Notes: a model not told the origin generated them from the letters alone. Positions 1 to 9,015 are shown, counted from the stretch's first letter. The stretch is DNA of 64,000 nucleotides from Caenibius tardaugens NBRC 16725 (GCF_003860345.1 NZ_CP034179.1:558001-622000); one strand, 5' to 3'. A program made the numbers and translations.

Positions 1-32
1 GCATACCTATTGCATGATTTACCCTCGCAGTA

Positions 33-55
33 TAGATGCATCAATAATACATGTT
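33..55 (+). promoter_or_regulatory. NsrR-like operator of the NO-detoxification operon
   Basis: Half-sites ATGCAT (36-41) and ATACAT (47-52) are separated by 5 bp inside an 11-1-11 imperfect palindrome that ends about 14 bases before the globin start codon. Sequence and spacing fit the known consensus of NsrR, the nitric-oxide-sensing Rrf2-family repressor. The genes behind it handle nitric oxide, which supports this reading. No nsrR gene is visible in the window, so the regulator itself is inferred. Confidence 0.5.
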
Positions 56-69
56 TAGGAGTCGCGGTG

Positions 70-510
70 ATGGGCGATTTGCAGATCGACGAACACGGAC
101 TGAGGGAACTGGTGGAAACGTTCTACAGCCGCGTCCGGGCGGATGAGGAACTGGGCCCGATTTTCAATCAGGCCGTTCACGACTGGCCCGAACATCTCGA
201 CCGGCTGACCGACTTCTGGTCGTCCGTGATGCTGACAAGCGGGCGCTATAAAGGGCAACCCGTGCCCGCGCATCGCAAGCATCAGGATCGCATTACGCCC
301 GCCCTGTTCGCTCGCTGGCTGGGTCTGTGGGCGCGTACCACCGATGACCTGATGCAGCCGGAAGCCGCAGCAGCCCTGCAGGCCAAGGCGGCACGTATTG
401 CCGAAAGCCTGCAACTCGCCCTGTTCTTCCGGATCGGACGATCATCTGCTGCTGCGCCACCAGGACAGTCCCGATCAGGGTGCCCGATCGCGACGGGAGC
501 AGCGGCATGA
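70..510 (+). CDS. group III truncated hemoglobin
   Basis: A 146-residue globin of the truncated (2-on-2) type. The segment around HRKHQDR followed by FARWLGLW resembles the proximal-helix region of group III truncated globins, and the ArIAESL-type last helix also fits. Such proteins bind heme and are linked to NO or O2 chemistry in the cytoplasm. I chose ATG 70 because AGGAG (57-61) sits 8 bases before it; GTG 67 is an alternative. The stop overlaps the next start by 4 bp (ATGA), so it is translationally coupled to the DUF1971 gene. Preceded by an NsrR-like site and followed by hmp, which points to NO detoxification. The last 25 or so residues are low-complexity and look unstructured. Confidence 0.85.
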   Translation: MGDLQIDEHGLRELVETFYSRVRADEELGPIFNQAVHDWPEHLDRLTDFWSSVMLTSGRYKGQPVPAHRKHQDRITPALFARWLGLWARTTDDLMQPEAAAALQAKAARIAESLQLALFFRIGRSSAAAPPGQSRSGCPIATGAAA

Positions 511-782
511 ACGGCCCTGCCCCCTATCGTTCCACCCCGGTCTTCGATCAGGACACCCTGCCCATCGCCCTGCGCGAACGCCACACCACCAAAGCCAATG
601 TCTGGGGGGTGATCCGCGTGCTGGAAGGACAGTTGCAACTGACCATGCTGGAACCTGCTGCCGACATCATCCTCGAACCGGGAAATCCCGGCGTGATCCA
701 GCCGCAGCAACCCCATTTCGTGACACCGCTCGGCCTCATGAAAATGCAGGTCGATTTCTACGACCAGCCGCCCTGCGGCTGA
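507..782 (+). CDS. DUF1971 (YeaR/TehB-like) protein
   Basis: A 91-residue small beta-rich protein matching the DUF1971 family (E. coli YeaR and the TehB-like domain). Family-typical pieces are LRERHTTKANVWG near residues 25-37, RVLEGQLQL, the QPQQPHFV segment and the final QVDFYD. E. coli yeaR is nitrate/NO-induced; its biochemical role is not settled. The start at ATG 507 overlaps the globin stop by 4 bp; an in-frame upstream ATG at 480 would extend it into the globin gene and is unlikely. Lies between truncated globin and hmp, so I infer a role in nitrosative stress. Confidence 0.82.
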   Translation: MNGPAPYRSTPVFDQDTLPIALRERHTTKANVWGVIRVLEGQLQLTMLEPAADIILEPGNPGVIQPQQPHFVTPLGLMKMQVDFYDQPPCG

Positions 783-846
783 CAACATCACACCAAACCA
801 CAATCCAATTTTCCATCAGATTCTAAACTCGCAGGAGAAAACAATA

Positions 847-2058
847 ATGTCGCAACCACTGAGCGCGCAGACGATTGCCCTTGTCAAAGCCACGGTTCCC
901 GCACTCGAAGCGCATGGCCTTGATATCGTCGGCGAAATGTACAGCCGGATGTTCCGCGATCCCGGCATCCGCGATCTGTTCAACCAGTCACATCATGGCG
1001 ACAGTGGCTCGCAACCCCGCGCCCTGACGGCCGCTATCCTTGCCTATGCCAGCAATATCGACAATCTTGGCGCACTGGCACCTGCGGTGGAACGTATCGC
1101 GCAAAAGCACGTCGGCCTGCAGATCCTCCCCGAACACTATCCCCACGTGGCGAATGCCTTGCTTGGTGCAATCCAGCATGTGCTGGGCGATGCCGCAACG
1201 GACGAAATTCTGGCGGCCTGGGGCGAGGCATACTGGTTCCTCGCCAATATTCTGATCGCGCGCGAAGGGCGCATTTATGACGAACAGCAGACCGCGCCGG
1301 GCGGCTGGAACGGCTGGCGTGATTTTCGCGTGGACGCCGTCATCCGTGAAAGCAGCGTCATCACCTCGTTCATTCTCAAACCAGTCGATGGCCAGCCAGT
1401 AATCGCCAACAAAGCAGGCCAGTACCTGACGTTCTGGTTCGAAATCCCCGGTCACCCGCCGATCAAGCGCAACTATTCGATTTCGAACGCTGCCAATGGC
1501 GAATATTATCGCATTTCGGTCAAGCGCGAACCGCACGGGTTGGCATCGGGCTGGCTTCATGACGAGGCGGCACAAGGCACGATCCTGAAAGTGGCGCCGC
1601 CCGCAGGCGAATTCTTCCTGGCAGACAATCCGGAACGGCCCGTCGTCCTGCTGTCGGGTGGTGTGGGGCTGACACCGATGGTGGCGATGCTGGAAACGAT
1701 CGCAGCCCAACATCCCGATCTGCCCACCATTTACGTGCATGGCACGCATGACCGCGATACCCACGCCATGCGCCAGCATGTGCGCGACACGGCGGCACAA
1801 GGCGCGCGGATCACGGTTGCAGATTTTCACCAGACACCGCTCGCCGGGGAGGCAGCCGGTATCGATTACGATCATGCCGGGCTGATTACAGAACAATGGC
1901 TGCTGGCCAACACGCCCATAGCAGAAGCCGATTACTACATCTGCGGCCCGCGCCCGTTCCTTCGGGCATCGGTCGCGGCCTTGTCGCTGTCGGGTGTGCC
2001 GTCGGATCGCATCCATTACGAATTCTTCGGACCGGCTGACGAACTGCTGGCTGCCTGA
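847..2058 (+). CDS. hmp: flavohemoprotein (nitric oxide dioxygenase)
   Basis: A 403-residue protein, the usual size for Hmp. It oxidises NO to nitrate using O2, heme, FAD and NAD(P)H in the cytoplasm. The N-terminal globin (about 1-145) carries Tyr32 in the MYSRMF helix, a Gln near residue 56 and proximal His88 in RIAQKHVG. The FAD domain shows RNYSISN and the NAD domain shows SGGVGLTPM and the C-terminal YEFFGP. The start has a clear ribosome site (GCAGGAG) 8-9 bases upstream. It is the central enzyme of the first operon and is expected to be NsrR-controlled through the site at 33-55. Confidence 0.97.
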   Translation: MSQPLSAQTIALVKATVPALEAHGLDIVGEMYSRMFRDPGIRDLFNQSHHGDSGSQPRALTAAILAYASNIDNLGALAPAVERIAQKHVGLQILPEHYPHVANALLGAIQHVLGDAATDEILAAWGEAYWFLANILIAREGRIYDEQQTAPGGWNGWRDFRVDAVIRESSVITSFILKPVDGQPVIANKAGQYLTFWFEIPGHPPIKRNYSISNAANGEYYRISVKREPHGLASGWLHDEAAQGTILKVAPPAGEFFLADNPERPVVLLSGGVGLTPMVAMLETIAAQHPDLPTIYVHGTHDRDTHAMRQHVRDTAAQGARITVADFHQTPLAGEAAGIDYDHAGLITEQWLLANTPIAEADYYICGPRPFLRASVAALSLSGVPSDRIHYEFFGPADELLAA

Positions 2059-2066
2059 GGATACCC

Positions 2067-2534
2067 ATGGTGGACGACTTCACTCTTGCCCGTGTCATCC
2101 ATGTCCTGGCCGTTCTGTTCTGGATCGGCGGGGTGGCATTCGTGACACTGATCGTGATGCCGTCCACCCGCGCCTCCCACGCCGCGGAAGATCGCCTCGC
2201 CGCGTTCCACGGTGTGGAGGGGCGGTTTGCCCCGCAAGCACGGCTCTGGGTCTTGCTTGCCGGGGCCAGTGGTTTGTGGATGACATGGCGTGCCGATCTC
2301 TGGAGCCGGTTCGCCGATCTCCATTTCTGGTGGATGCACGCCATGGTCGTCCTGTGGGCAATATTTGCCGCCATGCTGTTCGTTGTGGAGCCGCTGTTCC
2401 TGCATCGGCGTATGGCGGCGTCGCCCGATCCATCGCGTGATTATGCCCGGATGGAACGCATGCACCGGGTTCTGCTGGCACTGTCGGTCGTCACCACGAT
2501 CGGGGCAGTTGGCGGCAGCCACGGATTGTTCTAG
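2067..2534 (+). CDS. small four-helix membrane protein of unknown function
   Basis: A 155-residue integral membrane protein with about four hydrophobic segments (roughly 9-30, 70-86, 93-115 and 133-150). It resembles the CopD-like / DUF2269-like group of small membrane proteins only in general form. Histidines sit in or near helices (RVIHVLAVLFWIGG, HFWWMHAMVV, MHRVL), which could allow heme binding, but this is a guess. It begins 8 bases after hmp stops, so it belongs to the NO operon. I do not recognise a precise family. A role in membrane handling of NO, nitrite or heme would fit the neighbours. Confidence 0.7.
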   Translation: MVDDFTLARVIHVLAVLFWIGGVAFVTLIVMPSTRASHAAEDRLAAFHGVEGRFAPQARLWVLLAGASGLWMTWRADLWSRFADLHFWWMHAMVVLWAIFAAMLFVVEPLFLHRRMAASPDPSRDYARMERMHRVLLALSVVTTIGAVGGSHGLF

Positions 2535-2568
2535 CGGGCAGGATAGTTTCCACCGCCACGGAAAGCCC

Positions 2569-3666
2569 ATGTTCCCGTTCGATCATATATCCCGACTGGC
2601 ACCAGCCGGCAGGCTGGACGGCCTTCGCGCCTGTCTGGGGGCGCTGTGCGGCATTACCGTGACCGCGCTGGTCGGTTACCTGTGGTTGGGCGACAAGAGC
2701 GCGTTGCCCGCCCTGATCGCCCCGATGGGGGCCTCCGCCGTGCTCGCCTTTGCCGTACCGGCCAGCCCGCTGGCGCAACCTTGGTCAATCCTGGGCGGCA
2801 ATGTGATTTCCGCACTGGTCGGGGTGGCCTGCGCGATGGTCGCCCCTTCCCCCCTGATCGCTGCACCTTTCACGGTCGCACTGGCGATCACGATCATGAG
2901 CGCGTGCCGATGCCTGCACCCCCCGGGTGGCGCCGTGGCCCTGACCGCGGTTCTCGGCGGCCCGGCCATCGCCAAGGCAGGCCTCGCTTTCGCGTTCATT
3001 CCCGTAGGGCTTAACTCGGCCATTCTGGTGATGATGGCACTGCTGTTCAACAATGCCACCCGACACCGCTATCCCCATCGCGCGACCCCGCCGCCAGTCA
3101 ACCAGCATGGCACGCAGGACCCTCCGCCCCAAGATCGTGCTGGCTTTACCAGCGCCGATCTCGATGCGGTGCTGGCCCATTACGACGAACTGCTCGATGT
3201 CAGCCGCGATGATCTCGACGTCCTGTTTCGCGAAGTGGAAACCCGTGCGCACCAACGCCTGCATCGCGCCTTGCGGTGTGCCGACATCATGTCGCGGGAC
3301 GTCATCGTTACCCATCCCGACGAAGGTGTCGGTCAGGCGCGCGACCGGCTTCTGACGCGCAGACTGGCAGCCATGCCCGTGGTTGATGCCGACGGGCGGG
3401 CGGTCGGGATCGTGGAACACGCGCAATTGCTGGCCGGCAACGGCAAGCTGGTTGGCGAGGTAATGAACAAGGCCCCCTATCAGGTCGTAGCCGATTGTCC
3501 GATTGACGAACTGCTACCCGCCTTGTCGGCAGGCATACATCACGAAGCCCTTATCCTAGGGCCAGACAATCGCCTCGTCGGAATGATCACGCAGACCGAT
3601 CTTCTGGCCGCGTTATGGCGCAGCCACGTTGCCGAACAGGTCGCCAGTGCCAACGGTTCGCCGTGA
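2569..3666 (+). CDS. HPP-family membrane protein with tandem CBS domains
   Basis: A 365-residue protein. Residues about 1-170 form an HPP transmembrane domain with the family hallmark LHPPGGAVALTAV, and residues about 235-350 hold two CBS motifs (CADIMSRDVIVTHPDE and VMNKAPYQVVADCPI). HPP proteins are membrane proteins; a plant member transports nitrite into chloroplasts. CBS pairs usually sense adenosyl ligands. I chose ATG 2569, 34 bp after the preceding stop, because the sequence before it in frame overlaps the upstream gene. As the last gene of the NO operon it may export or move nitrite or nitrate made by Hmp; that role is inferred. Confidence 0.85.
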   Translation: MFPFDHISRLAPAGRLDGLRACLGALCGITVTALVGYLWLGDKSALPALIAPMGASAVLAFAVPASPLAQPWSILGGNVISALVGVACAMVAPSPLIAAPFTVALAITIMSACRCLHPPGGAVALTAVLGGPAIAKAGLAFAFIPVGLNSAILVMMALLFNNATRHRYPHRATPPPVNQHGTQDPPPQDRAGFTSADLDAVLAHYDELLDVSRDDLDVLFREVETRAHQRLHRALRCADIMSRDVIVTHPDEGVGQARDRLLTRRLAAMPVVDADGRAVGIVEHAQLLAGNGKLVGEVMNKAPYQVVADCPIDELLPALSAGIHHEALILGPDNRLVGMITQTDLLAALWRSHVAEQVASANGSP

Positions 3667-3693
3667 TCGCGCTGCGACAAGCGCAACGCACGA

Positions 3694-5463
3694 CTAGCTG
3701 GAAAAATTGGCGATGACATCGAGAAAGGCCCGCCCGTAAACTTCGCGTTTGCGTGTGCCGATCCCGGCAATCTGACCCAGATCACGGTCGCTGCGCGGGC
3801 GCTGTGCGGCCATATCGCGCAGGGTGCTGTCATGAAAGATGACATAAGGCGGCACCCCTGCCTCCTTCGCCAGATCGCGGCGCAGCGCGCGCAACGCATC
3901 GAACAGCGGATCGCCCACCGGATTGGTTTCCGCATTGCTGCGCTTGCCCCGGCGTGTGCGTGCCGGTGGCAGGACAAGGGAAACCGTTTCCTCACCACGC
4001 AGGAACTGCCGTGCCGCCGGGCCAAGCGCCAAACCGCCATGCGCGTTCGTGTCCAGCGCATCGCGCACCATCAGCGCCCTTGCCACCGGCTTGACCAGCG
4101 CCGTTTCATCGCCCGCAACAATACCGAAAACCGACAGGGCATCATGCCCGCGCGCCACGATCCGATCATCTGACTTGCCCGTCAGCACGGCTTCGATATG
4201 CCCCAGGCCGTAACTCTGACCCGTGCGATAGACTGCGGACAGCAGCTTCTGCGCGGTCTGCGTGGCATCGACGCAGGCGGGCGGCGCAAGGCAGTTGTCG
4301 CAGTTTCCGCACTGATCAGGCGGACTTTCTCCGAAATGGCGCAGCAACACCGCCCGGCGGCATCCCCCGGTTTCCACCAACGCGCCCAGTGCGGCAATGC
4401 GCGTACGCTCTCCGGCCTGACGCGCGGCTTCGACCTCGCCGATGCGTTGGCGCGCGCGCACGAAATCTTCCGGCCCCCACAGCAGCGTGGCCACAGCCGG
4501 ATCACCATCGCGCCCCGCCCGGCCGCTTTCCTGGTAATAGCCTTCGATCGACTTCGGCAGCCCGGCATGGGCAACGAAGCGCACATCGGGTTTGTCGATC
4601 CCCATGCCGAACGCCACGGTCGCGACCATCACCATATCTTCGCTGGCAAGAAACGCCGCCTGATTACCCGCACGGACCGCCGGATCGAGACCTGCGTGAT
4701 AAGGCAGGACCGGGCGCCCCTTGCCCCCCAGCGATTCCGCCAGCTTTTCCGCCAGCGCACGGGTCTGGACATAAATGATGCCCGGCCCCGGATTGGTTGC
4801 CAGAATCTCGGCAAGCTGACGGCCCATCCCATCGCGGGGTTTTACGGCATAGCGGATATTGGGCCGGTCGAATCCCGACACGATCAGCCCCTCGTTGGGC
4901 AGGCCGAGCTGGGTCAGGATATCCGCACGCGTATGCGCATCGGCAGTTGCCGTCAGCGCCAGCCTGGGAACCAGCGGGAAAGCATCGAGAAGTGGGCGCA
5001 GCAAGCGATAATCCGGGCGGAAATCATGCCCCCATTCGGACACGCAATGCGCCTCGTCGATGGCGAACAGGCATATCCGGGATCGTTCGAGCAGAGCACG
5101 GAAGGCATCGGAACTGGCCCTTTCCGGCGCGACGTAGAGCAGGTCCAGTTCGCCCGCGATCAGCCGGTCCTGCGTTTCGCGCCAGTCGGCATCAACCGAT
5201 GTCAGGCTGGCCGCGCGAATACCGAGCGCCCGGGCCGAACGCAGTTGATCGTGCATCAGGGCAATCAGCGGCGAAATGACGACGCAACAGCCCGGCAGGG
5301 CCACTGCTGGCAATTGATAGCAGAGCGATTTTCCCGCACCGGTCGGCATGATGGCGAGCGTCCCCAGCCCGTCCATCACACGCGTCACCACGCGTTCCTG
5401 CACCCCGCGAAAGGCCTCAAACCCGAATAAATCGTGGAGGATAGTGGCAGGATCGGAACGCAT
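3694..5463 (-). CDS. recQ: ATP-dependent DNA helicase RecQ
   Basis: A 589-residue superfamily 2 helicase, near the usual RecQ length (about 600). Walker A is PTGAGKS at residues 40-46 and the DEAH box is at 136-139 followed by CVSEWGHDFRPDY. A zinc-binding cluster (CRRAVLLRHFGE and CGNCDNC) lies near 370-400, and the C-terminal HRDC domain ends the protein (DPLFDALRALRRDLA). It unwinds DNA in recombination and repair. It converges on the HPP gene with a 27 bp gap and is separated from the upstream receptor gene by a strong terminator. Ordinary housekeeping gene. Confidence 0.97.
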   Translation of the reverse strand: MRSDPATILHDLFGFEAFRGVQERVVTRVMDGLGTLAIMPTGAGKSLCYQLPAVALPGCCVVISPLIALMHDQLRSARALGIRAASLTSVDADWRETQDRLIAGELDLLYVAPERASSDAFRALLERSRICLFAIDEAHCVSEWGHDFRPDYRLLRPLLDAFPLVPRLALTATADAHTRADILTQLGLPNEGLIVSGFDRPNIRYAVKPRDGMGRQLAEILATNPGPGIIYVQTRALAEKLAESLGGKGRPVLPYHAGLDPAVRAGNQAAFLASEDMVMVATVAFGMGIDKPDVRFVAHAGLPKSIEGYYQESGRAGRDGDPAVATLLWGPEDFVRARQRIGEVEAARQAGERTRIAALGALVETGGCRRAVLLRHFGESPPDQCGNCDNCLAPPACVDATQTAQKLLSAVYRTGQSYGLGHIEAVLTGKSDDRIVARGHDALSVFGIVAGDETALVKPVARALMVRDALDTNAHGGLALGPAARQFLRGEETVSLVLPPARTRRGKRSNAETNPVGDPLFDALRALRRDLAKEAGVPPYVIFHDSTLRDMAAQRPRSDRDLGQIAGIGTRKREVYGRAFLDVIANFSS

Positions 5464-5544
5464 CGCACCCGGCTATAGGAAACCGGCACGCTGCCGCCTA
5501 CCGCCTGCCGCGCGCTATCCCCCTTTTCCCGCATACCGGTTCAA

Positions 5545-5573
5545 ACGAAAAATGGGGCAGCCGAAGCTGCCCC
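5545..5573 (-). terminator. rho-independent terminator after the receptor gene
   Basis: GGGGCAGC (5554-5561) and GCTGCCCC (5566-5573) form a perfect 8 bp stem with a 4-base loop that reads TTCG on the minus strand. On that strand the stem is followed by ATTTTTCG. It lies 77 bp after the stop of the TonB-dependent receptor and before recQ, insulating recQ from it. Confidence 0.9.
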
Positions 5574-5649
5574 AGGAAGCGACCAGTGCTGTGATCGTGA
5601 TGGCGGCGACCGATCGTTGTCAGCACGCACGCCCATCGCACTGGCCAGG

Positions 5650-7941
5650 TCAGAAATTAACGCCGAAATCGACGCCAAAGGTCCGTGGCACCTGAAAAGT
5701 GCCGATGACGTTGGTGGTCAGATTGCGCGCGAATTCGAGCTTCTGATTGTTGGTCAGATTCTGCACCCAGCCCGACACTTTCACTTTCGCCCCGCCCAGC
5801 GGCAGATCGACCAACGATACCCGGGCATTGACGTCGAACCGCGCCGGCAATGTCGTCAGATCCAGCGTCGCCGCGTTTCTGATCGGATCGGACAGGCGCT
5901 TGTCCTTGTAAAAGCCGTCGAGACGGAACGTGAGATGGCTGCCATTCGCAAATGCCGGTGCATCGTACTGCGCCCCCAGGCTCAGGGTGTTCTTGGGCGC
6001 GAGTGAGTTGACCGGTCCCTTGATCGGATCGGTCGCCAACTTCTGATTCAGATAACCGTAGCTCGCATTCAAAGTGATATTCGATGTCGGTTTGGCGGTC
6101 AGTTCCACTTCGAACCCGTTTTCATGCCCATAAGGGGACGAGAACAGGAACGTGCCGTTGACGGTATCGAAGCCCAGCGTCTGCACATTCTTGCGGCGCG
6201 AAATGAAATAGGCGGCGTTGATGCGCAGCCGGTTATCCAGCAGATCCGCCTTGATACCCGCTTCGTAGCTTTTCACCGTTTCCGGCTTGAAGACCTGGCC
6301 GCCCAGAACCCCGCCCGACAAATAGCCGGTGGCGAAGCGCAGATAGGCCCGCACATTGTTGTTCACAATATAAGTCGCCGTGGCATCGAAATCCCAATGG
6401 TCGAAACTGGCATTGGAAACCTTGGGATCGGCCGCGAACGGAATGATGCCCGCTGCCCGCACCACTTCACGCCGCTTGTCCTTGGTATAGCGGATACCGC
6501 CCGCCAGCTCGAAATGTTCTGCCTTGTACCCAAGGTGCGCATAGGCGGCCATGGACTTGTTGCGGATCGATACGTCCGCGCCCGAGAAATAATCGCTGGG
6601 CACCCCGAAGGCGTTGATCGTATTGCCGATGCCATTGCCCAGCGAAGGAATGATTTCCGGCAGGTGGGTCGGGAACATCGCGCCAATGAAGACGGGATTG
6701 TTGTCGCGCCCGGTTTCCCGGAAATAGAACGCGCCCAACACCCAGTCGAAATTGCCGCTCTTGCCGAGAACCTGCAGTTCCTGCGTGAACTGTTTCTGGT
6801 GGCGATCCTGAATCGAGGAGATGTTGGTGAACGGCAGCCCACCCAGATCATAGGCACCGCCGTCGATATCGTTGCCACCGACGGCTTCATCCATTTTCCG
6901 GAAGCCGGTGATGCTTTTCAGCGTAATCGCCTCATTGAGATCCAGCGCCGCAGTCAGGCTGTGCCCCTGGATCTTCAGATGGGACGGCGACGTCATGTCG
7001 AGCGCGACGGCCTTCTGCCGTTTGGTGCTGGGCGGGACATAGATGCTCGGCGCAGCAGTATAGAAGGGCGGATTGCCCACGCCCGCAACATACCCGGGAT
7101 CGTAGCCGAGCAATTGCTGCGCCAATTGCGTGCTGACCTTGTCTGTATAGTCGAACTTGTAATCGACCTGCAGCGCACCGCCATCAATATGCACGGCAGC
7201 GGCAAAGGCATCGGTGTTTTCCGCACCGAAGCTCTTGGCCGATTTGATCGTGCCGAACGGTTCCACAAAATGGAATGTCCGGCCGGGCGTCAGATTCTTC
7301 ACGTAGCCACGGTTTTCATCGTGCAGATAGGACAAGCGCACACTGACCGGCCCGAACGAGGGGAGGTTCACTGTGACCCCGCCTTTCCGGCGATCGAAAT
7401 TACCGATCGTAGCATCCGCCTTGACGCTGAATTCACCCGAGGGGCGAGACGTGATGAAGTTGATCGCGCCACCCGTCGCATTGCGGCCAAACAATGTGCC
7501 CTGCGGCCCGCGCAACACTTCGACCCTTTCGATATCGGCCAGATCGAAAGCCGTCCCCGCCGGGCGACCGAGATAGACGCCATCGATATAGAGACCGATC
7601 CCGGCGTCCGCCTCGAACTTGAGCGAGCCTGTCGAAACACCGCGCAGGTAGTACTGCGGTGCGCTGGCAGACCCAAACTGACGCTGCACATCCAAATTGG
7701 GAACTGTCTTACCGATATCCCCAAAGCCCTGAATATTCAGCGCTTCCAATTGATCCGCATTGTAGCCGGTCACCGATACCGGAACTGTCTGGGCGCTTTC
7801 TTCCGTGCGCCGCGCAGTCACGACGATATCGCCGATTCCGGCCGATGCGGCACTGGTGCCCGACGTGTTTTGCGCCACTGCGATCTGCGGCACGGCTGTA
7901 GCCAGCATGGAGCCAGCCAAAACCACGAAACGAAAATTCAT
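5650..7941 (-). CDS. TonB-dependent receptor (catabolic type)
   Basis: A 763-residue outer-membrane receptor. It begins with a signal peptide ending near AVAQ, then a TonB box DIVVTARR at about residues 40-47, a plug domain (VPVSVTGYNADQL, GIGLYIDGVYLGRP, VEVLRGPQGTLFGRNATGGAI), and a beta-barrel ending in VNF. The start is ATG 7941; 28 in-frame residues upstream look non-native and lack a signal sequence. In sphingomonads this class imports organic substrates as well as siderophores. It is divergent from an SDR gene, and the shared 258 bp promoter region holds an Lrp-motif candidate, so I place it with the catabolic genes. Substrate unknown. Confidence 0.92.
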   Translation of the reverse strand: MNFRFVVLAGSMLATAVPQIAVAQNTSGTSAASAGIGDIVVTARRTEESAQTVPVSVTGYNADQLEALNIQGFGDIGKTVPNLDVQRQFGSASAPQYYLRGVSTGSLKFEADAGIGLYIDGVYLGRPAGTAFDLADIERVEVLRGPQGTLFGRNATGGAINFITSRPSGEFSVKADATIGNFDRRKGGVTVNLPSFGPVSVRLSYLHDENRGYVKNLTPGRTFHFVEPFGTIKSAKSFGAENTDAFAAAVHIDGGALQVDYKFDYTDKVSTQLAQQLLGYDPGYVAGVGNPPFYTAAPSIYVPPSTKRQKAVALDMTSPSHLKIQGHSLTAALDLNEAITLKSITGFRKMDEAVGGNDIDGGAYDLGGLPFTNISSIQDRHQKQFTQELQVLGKSGNFDWVLGAFYFRETGRDNNPVFIGAMFPTHLPEIIPSLGNGIGNTINAFGVPSDYFSGADVSIRNKSMAAYAHLGYKAEHFELAGGIRYTKDKRREVVRAAGIIPFAADPKVSNASFDHWDFDATATYIVNNNVRAYLRFATGYLSGGVLGGQVFKPETVKSYEAGIKADLLDNRLRINAAYFISRRKNVQTLGFDTVNGTFLFSSPYGHENGFEVELTAKPTSNITLNASYGYLNQKLATDPIKGPVNSLAPKNTLSLGAQYDAPAFANGSHLTFRLDGFYKDKRLSDPIRNAATLDLTTLPARFDVNARVSLVDLPLGGAKVKVSGWVQNLTNNQKLEFARNLTTNVIGTFQVPRTFGVDFGVNF

Positions 7942-8033
7942 ATCGCTCTCCCGAATATGGCGGCGGATTTCCTCCGCATCGTACCAACGCCTAAACTTAC
8001 GACATTTGCACGATTCGCCAAACATATTTTCTA

Positions 8034-8073
8034 CGTATATGTCATTTTACATCTATCATATTGACGCTTTGCG
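8034..8073. promoter_or_regulatory. candidate Lrp-type operator (weaker copy)
   Basis: TTTGCG at 8068-8073, followed by TA, is preceded by CGTATA at 8034-8039, a 4 of 6 match to CGCAAA, giving the same 40 bp outer span seen at 10976 and 17529. The inner text ATCATATT and the downstream TTTCC-CGCA-ATACC are shared with the site at 17529. It lies between the divergent receptor (start 7941) and SDR (start 8200). Confidence 0.4.
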
Positions 8074-8199
8074 TAGTTTCCCGCAAATACCGTGGCATTG
8101 ATGACGCAAAATCGCAGCACGCCGCGCATGGCTGGACTAAACGCGGGAGACTGCGCACCTTAGTGTCGAGCGGGTAGTGAGGGTTCGAAGGAGAGAGTT

Positions 8200-8958
8200 A
8201 TGGATTTTCAGGGGAAAGCTGTGCTCGTCACCGGCGGCGCAAGCGGCATCGGCGCGGCCACGGTGCGTCTGTTCGCCGCCGCTGGCGCGCAAGTCGCGAT
8301 TGCCGATCGCAATGCGCAAGCCGCGCAAGCGCTGGCGAAGGAGCTTCCGGGCGCGATCGCCTGCGGCGTGGACGTGATGAACCCCGACGATTGCCTGGCC
8401 ATGGTCGATACCGTGCACAAGGCGTTCGGCAGGCTCGACTGTGCTTTCAACAACGCCGGAATTACCGAAATCGGACCGTTGAAGGGTGCCCCGGTGCCGG
8501 AAACGCACGATCTTCCGCTGGATGTGTGGCGTCAGGTTCTGGGCGTCGATCTGGACGGCGTGTTCTATTGCCTGCGGGCACAGTTGCCCCTGATGCTCGA
8601 GACTGGTGGCGGCGCCATCGTCAACACCACATCGTTGCAGGCCCACGTCAGCTATCCCCGTACTGCCGCCTATACGGCGGCGAAGCACGGGGTGTTTGGC
8701 CTGACCAAGACCATCGCCAAGGAATACGGCAATCGCAATATCCGCTGCAATGCCGTGTCACCGGGCGTAGTCGACACGCCTTTGACCAACACTGTGATCA
8801 ATCAGCCCGAGTACAAGGATTCGCTGCTCAACACGATCCCGCTCGGCCGCTTTGCCGAACCGGAAGATGTGGCCAAGGCGGTCGTCTGGCTCTGTTCGGA
8901 CGGCGCCGGTTATATCAACGGTACCGTACTGGTTGCAGATGGCGGTTACCTCGCCTGA
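8200..8958 (+). CDS. short-chain dehydrogenase/reductase (classical SDR)
   Basis: A 252-residue NAD(P)-dependent oxidoreductase of the classical SDR family. It has the nucleotide motif TGGASGIG at about residues 12-19, NNAG near 88, Ser in NTTSLQA and the catalytic YTAAK, and the C-terminal NGTVLVADGGYLA. An acidic residue after beta-2 (IADRN) suggests NAD preference. A good ribosome site (AAGGAGAGAG) precedes the ATG. It is divergent from the TonB receptor and followed by a terminator, so it is a single-gene unit. It probably oxidises an alcohol in the catabolic pathway encoded around it; substrate unknown. Confidence 0.9.
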   Translation: MDFQGKAVLVTGGASGIGAATVRLFAAAGAQVAIADRNAQAAQALAKELPGAIACGVDVMNPDDCLAMVDTVHKAFGRLDCAFNNAGITEIGPLKGAPVPETHDLPLDVWRQVLGVDLDGVFYCLRAQLPLMLETGGGAIVNTTSLQAHVSYPRTAAYTAAKHGVFGLTKTIAKEYGNRNIRCNAVSPGVVDTPLTNTVINQPEYKDSLLNTIPLGRFAEPEDVAKAVVWLCSDGAGYINGTVLVADGGYLA

Positions 8959-8975
8959 CACAGGGCGCGTGTGAA

Positions 8976-9015
8976 AAATCCGGGATCGCACTTGGCGACC
9001 CCGGATTTCTATTTT
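8976..9015 (+). terminator. terminator of the SDR gene
   Basis: AAATCCGGG (8976-8984) pairs with CCCGGATTT (9000-9008), with an inner CGC/GCG pairing, followed by CTATTTTG. It begins 17 bp after the SDR stop. The right arm is the first copy of a 17 bp tandem repeat (9000-9033). Confidence 0.75.

Noticed and set aside
4198-5430. Long open frame (about 410 codons) antisense to recQ
   Set aside because: recQ is unmistakable on the other strand with Walker A and DEAH motifs; long antisense frames are common in GC-rich DNA and this one has no family features.
6124-8064. Open frame of about 646 codons antisense to the TonB receptor
   Set aside because: Composition is Arg/His/Gln-rich with no recognisable domain, while the receptor on the opposite strand is complete with signal peptide, plug and barrel.
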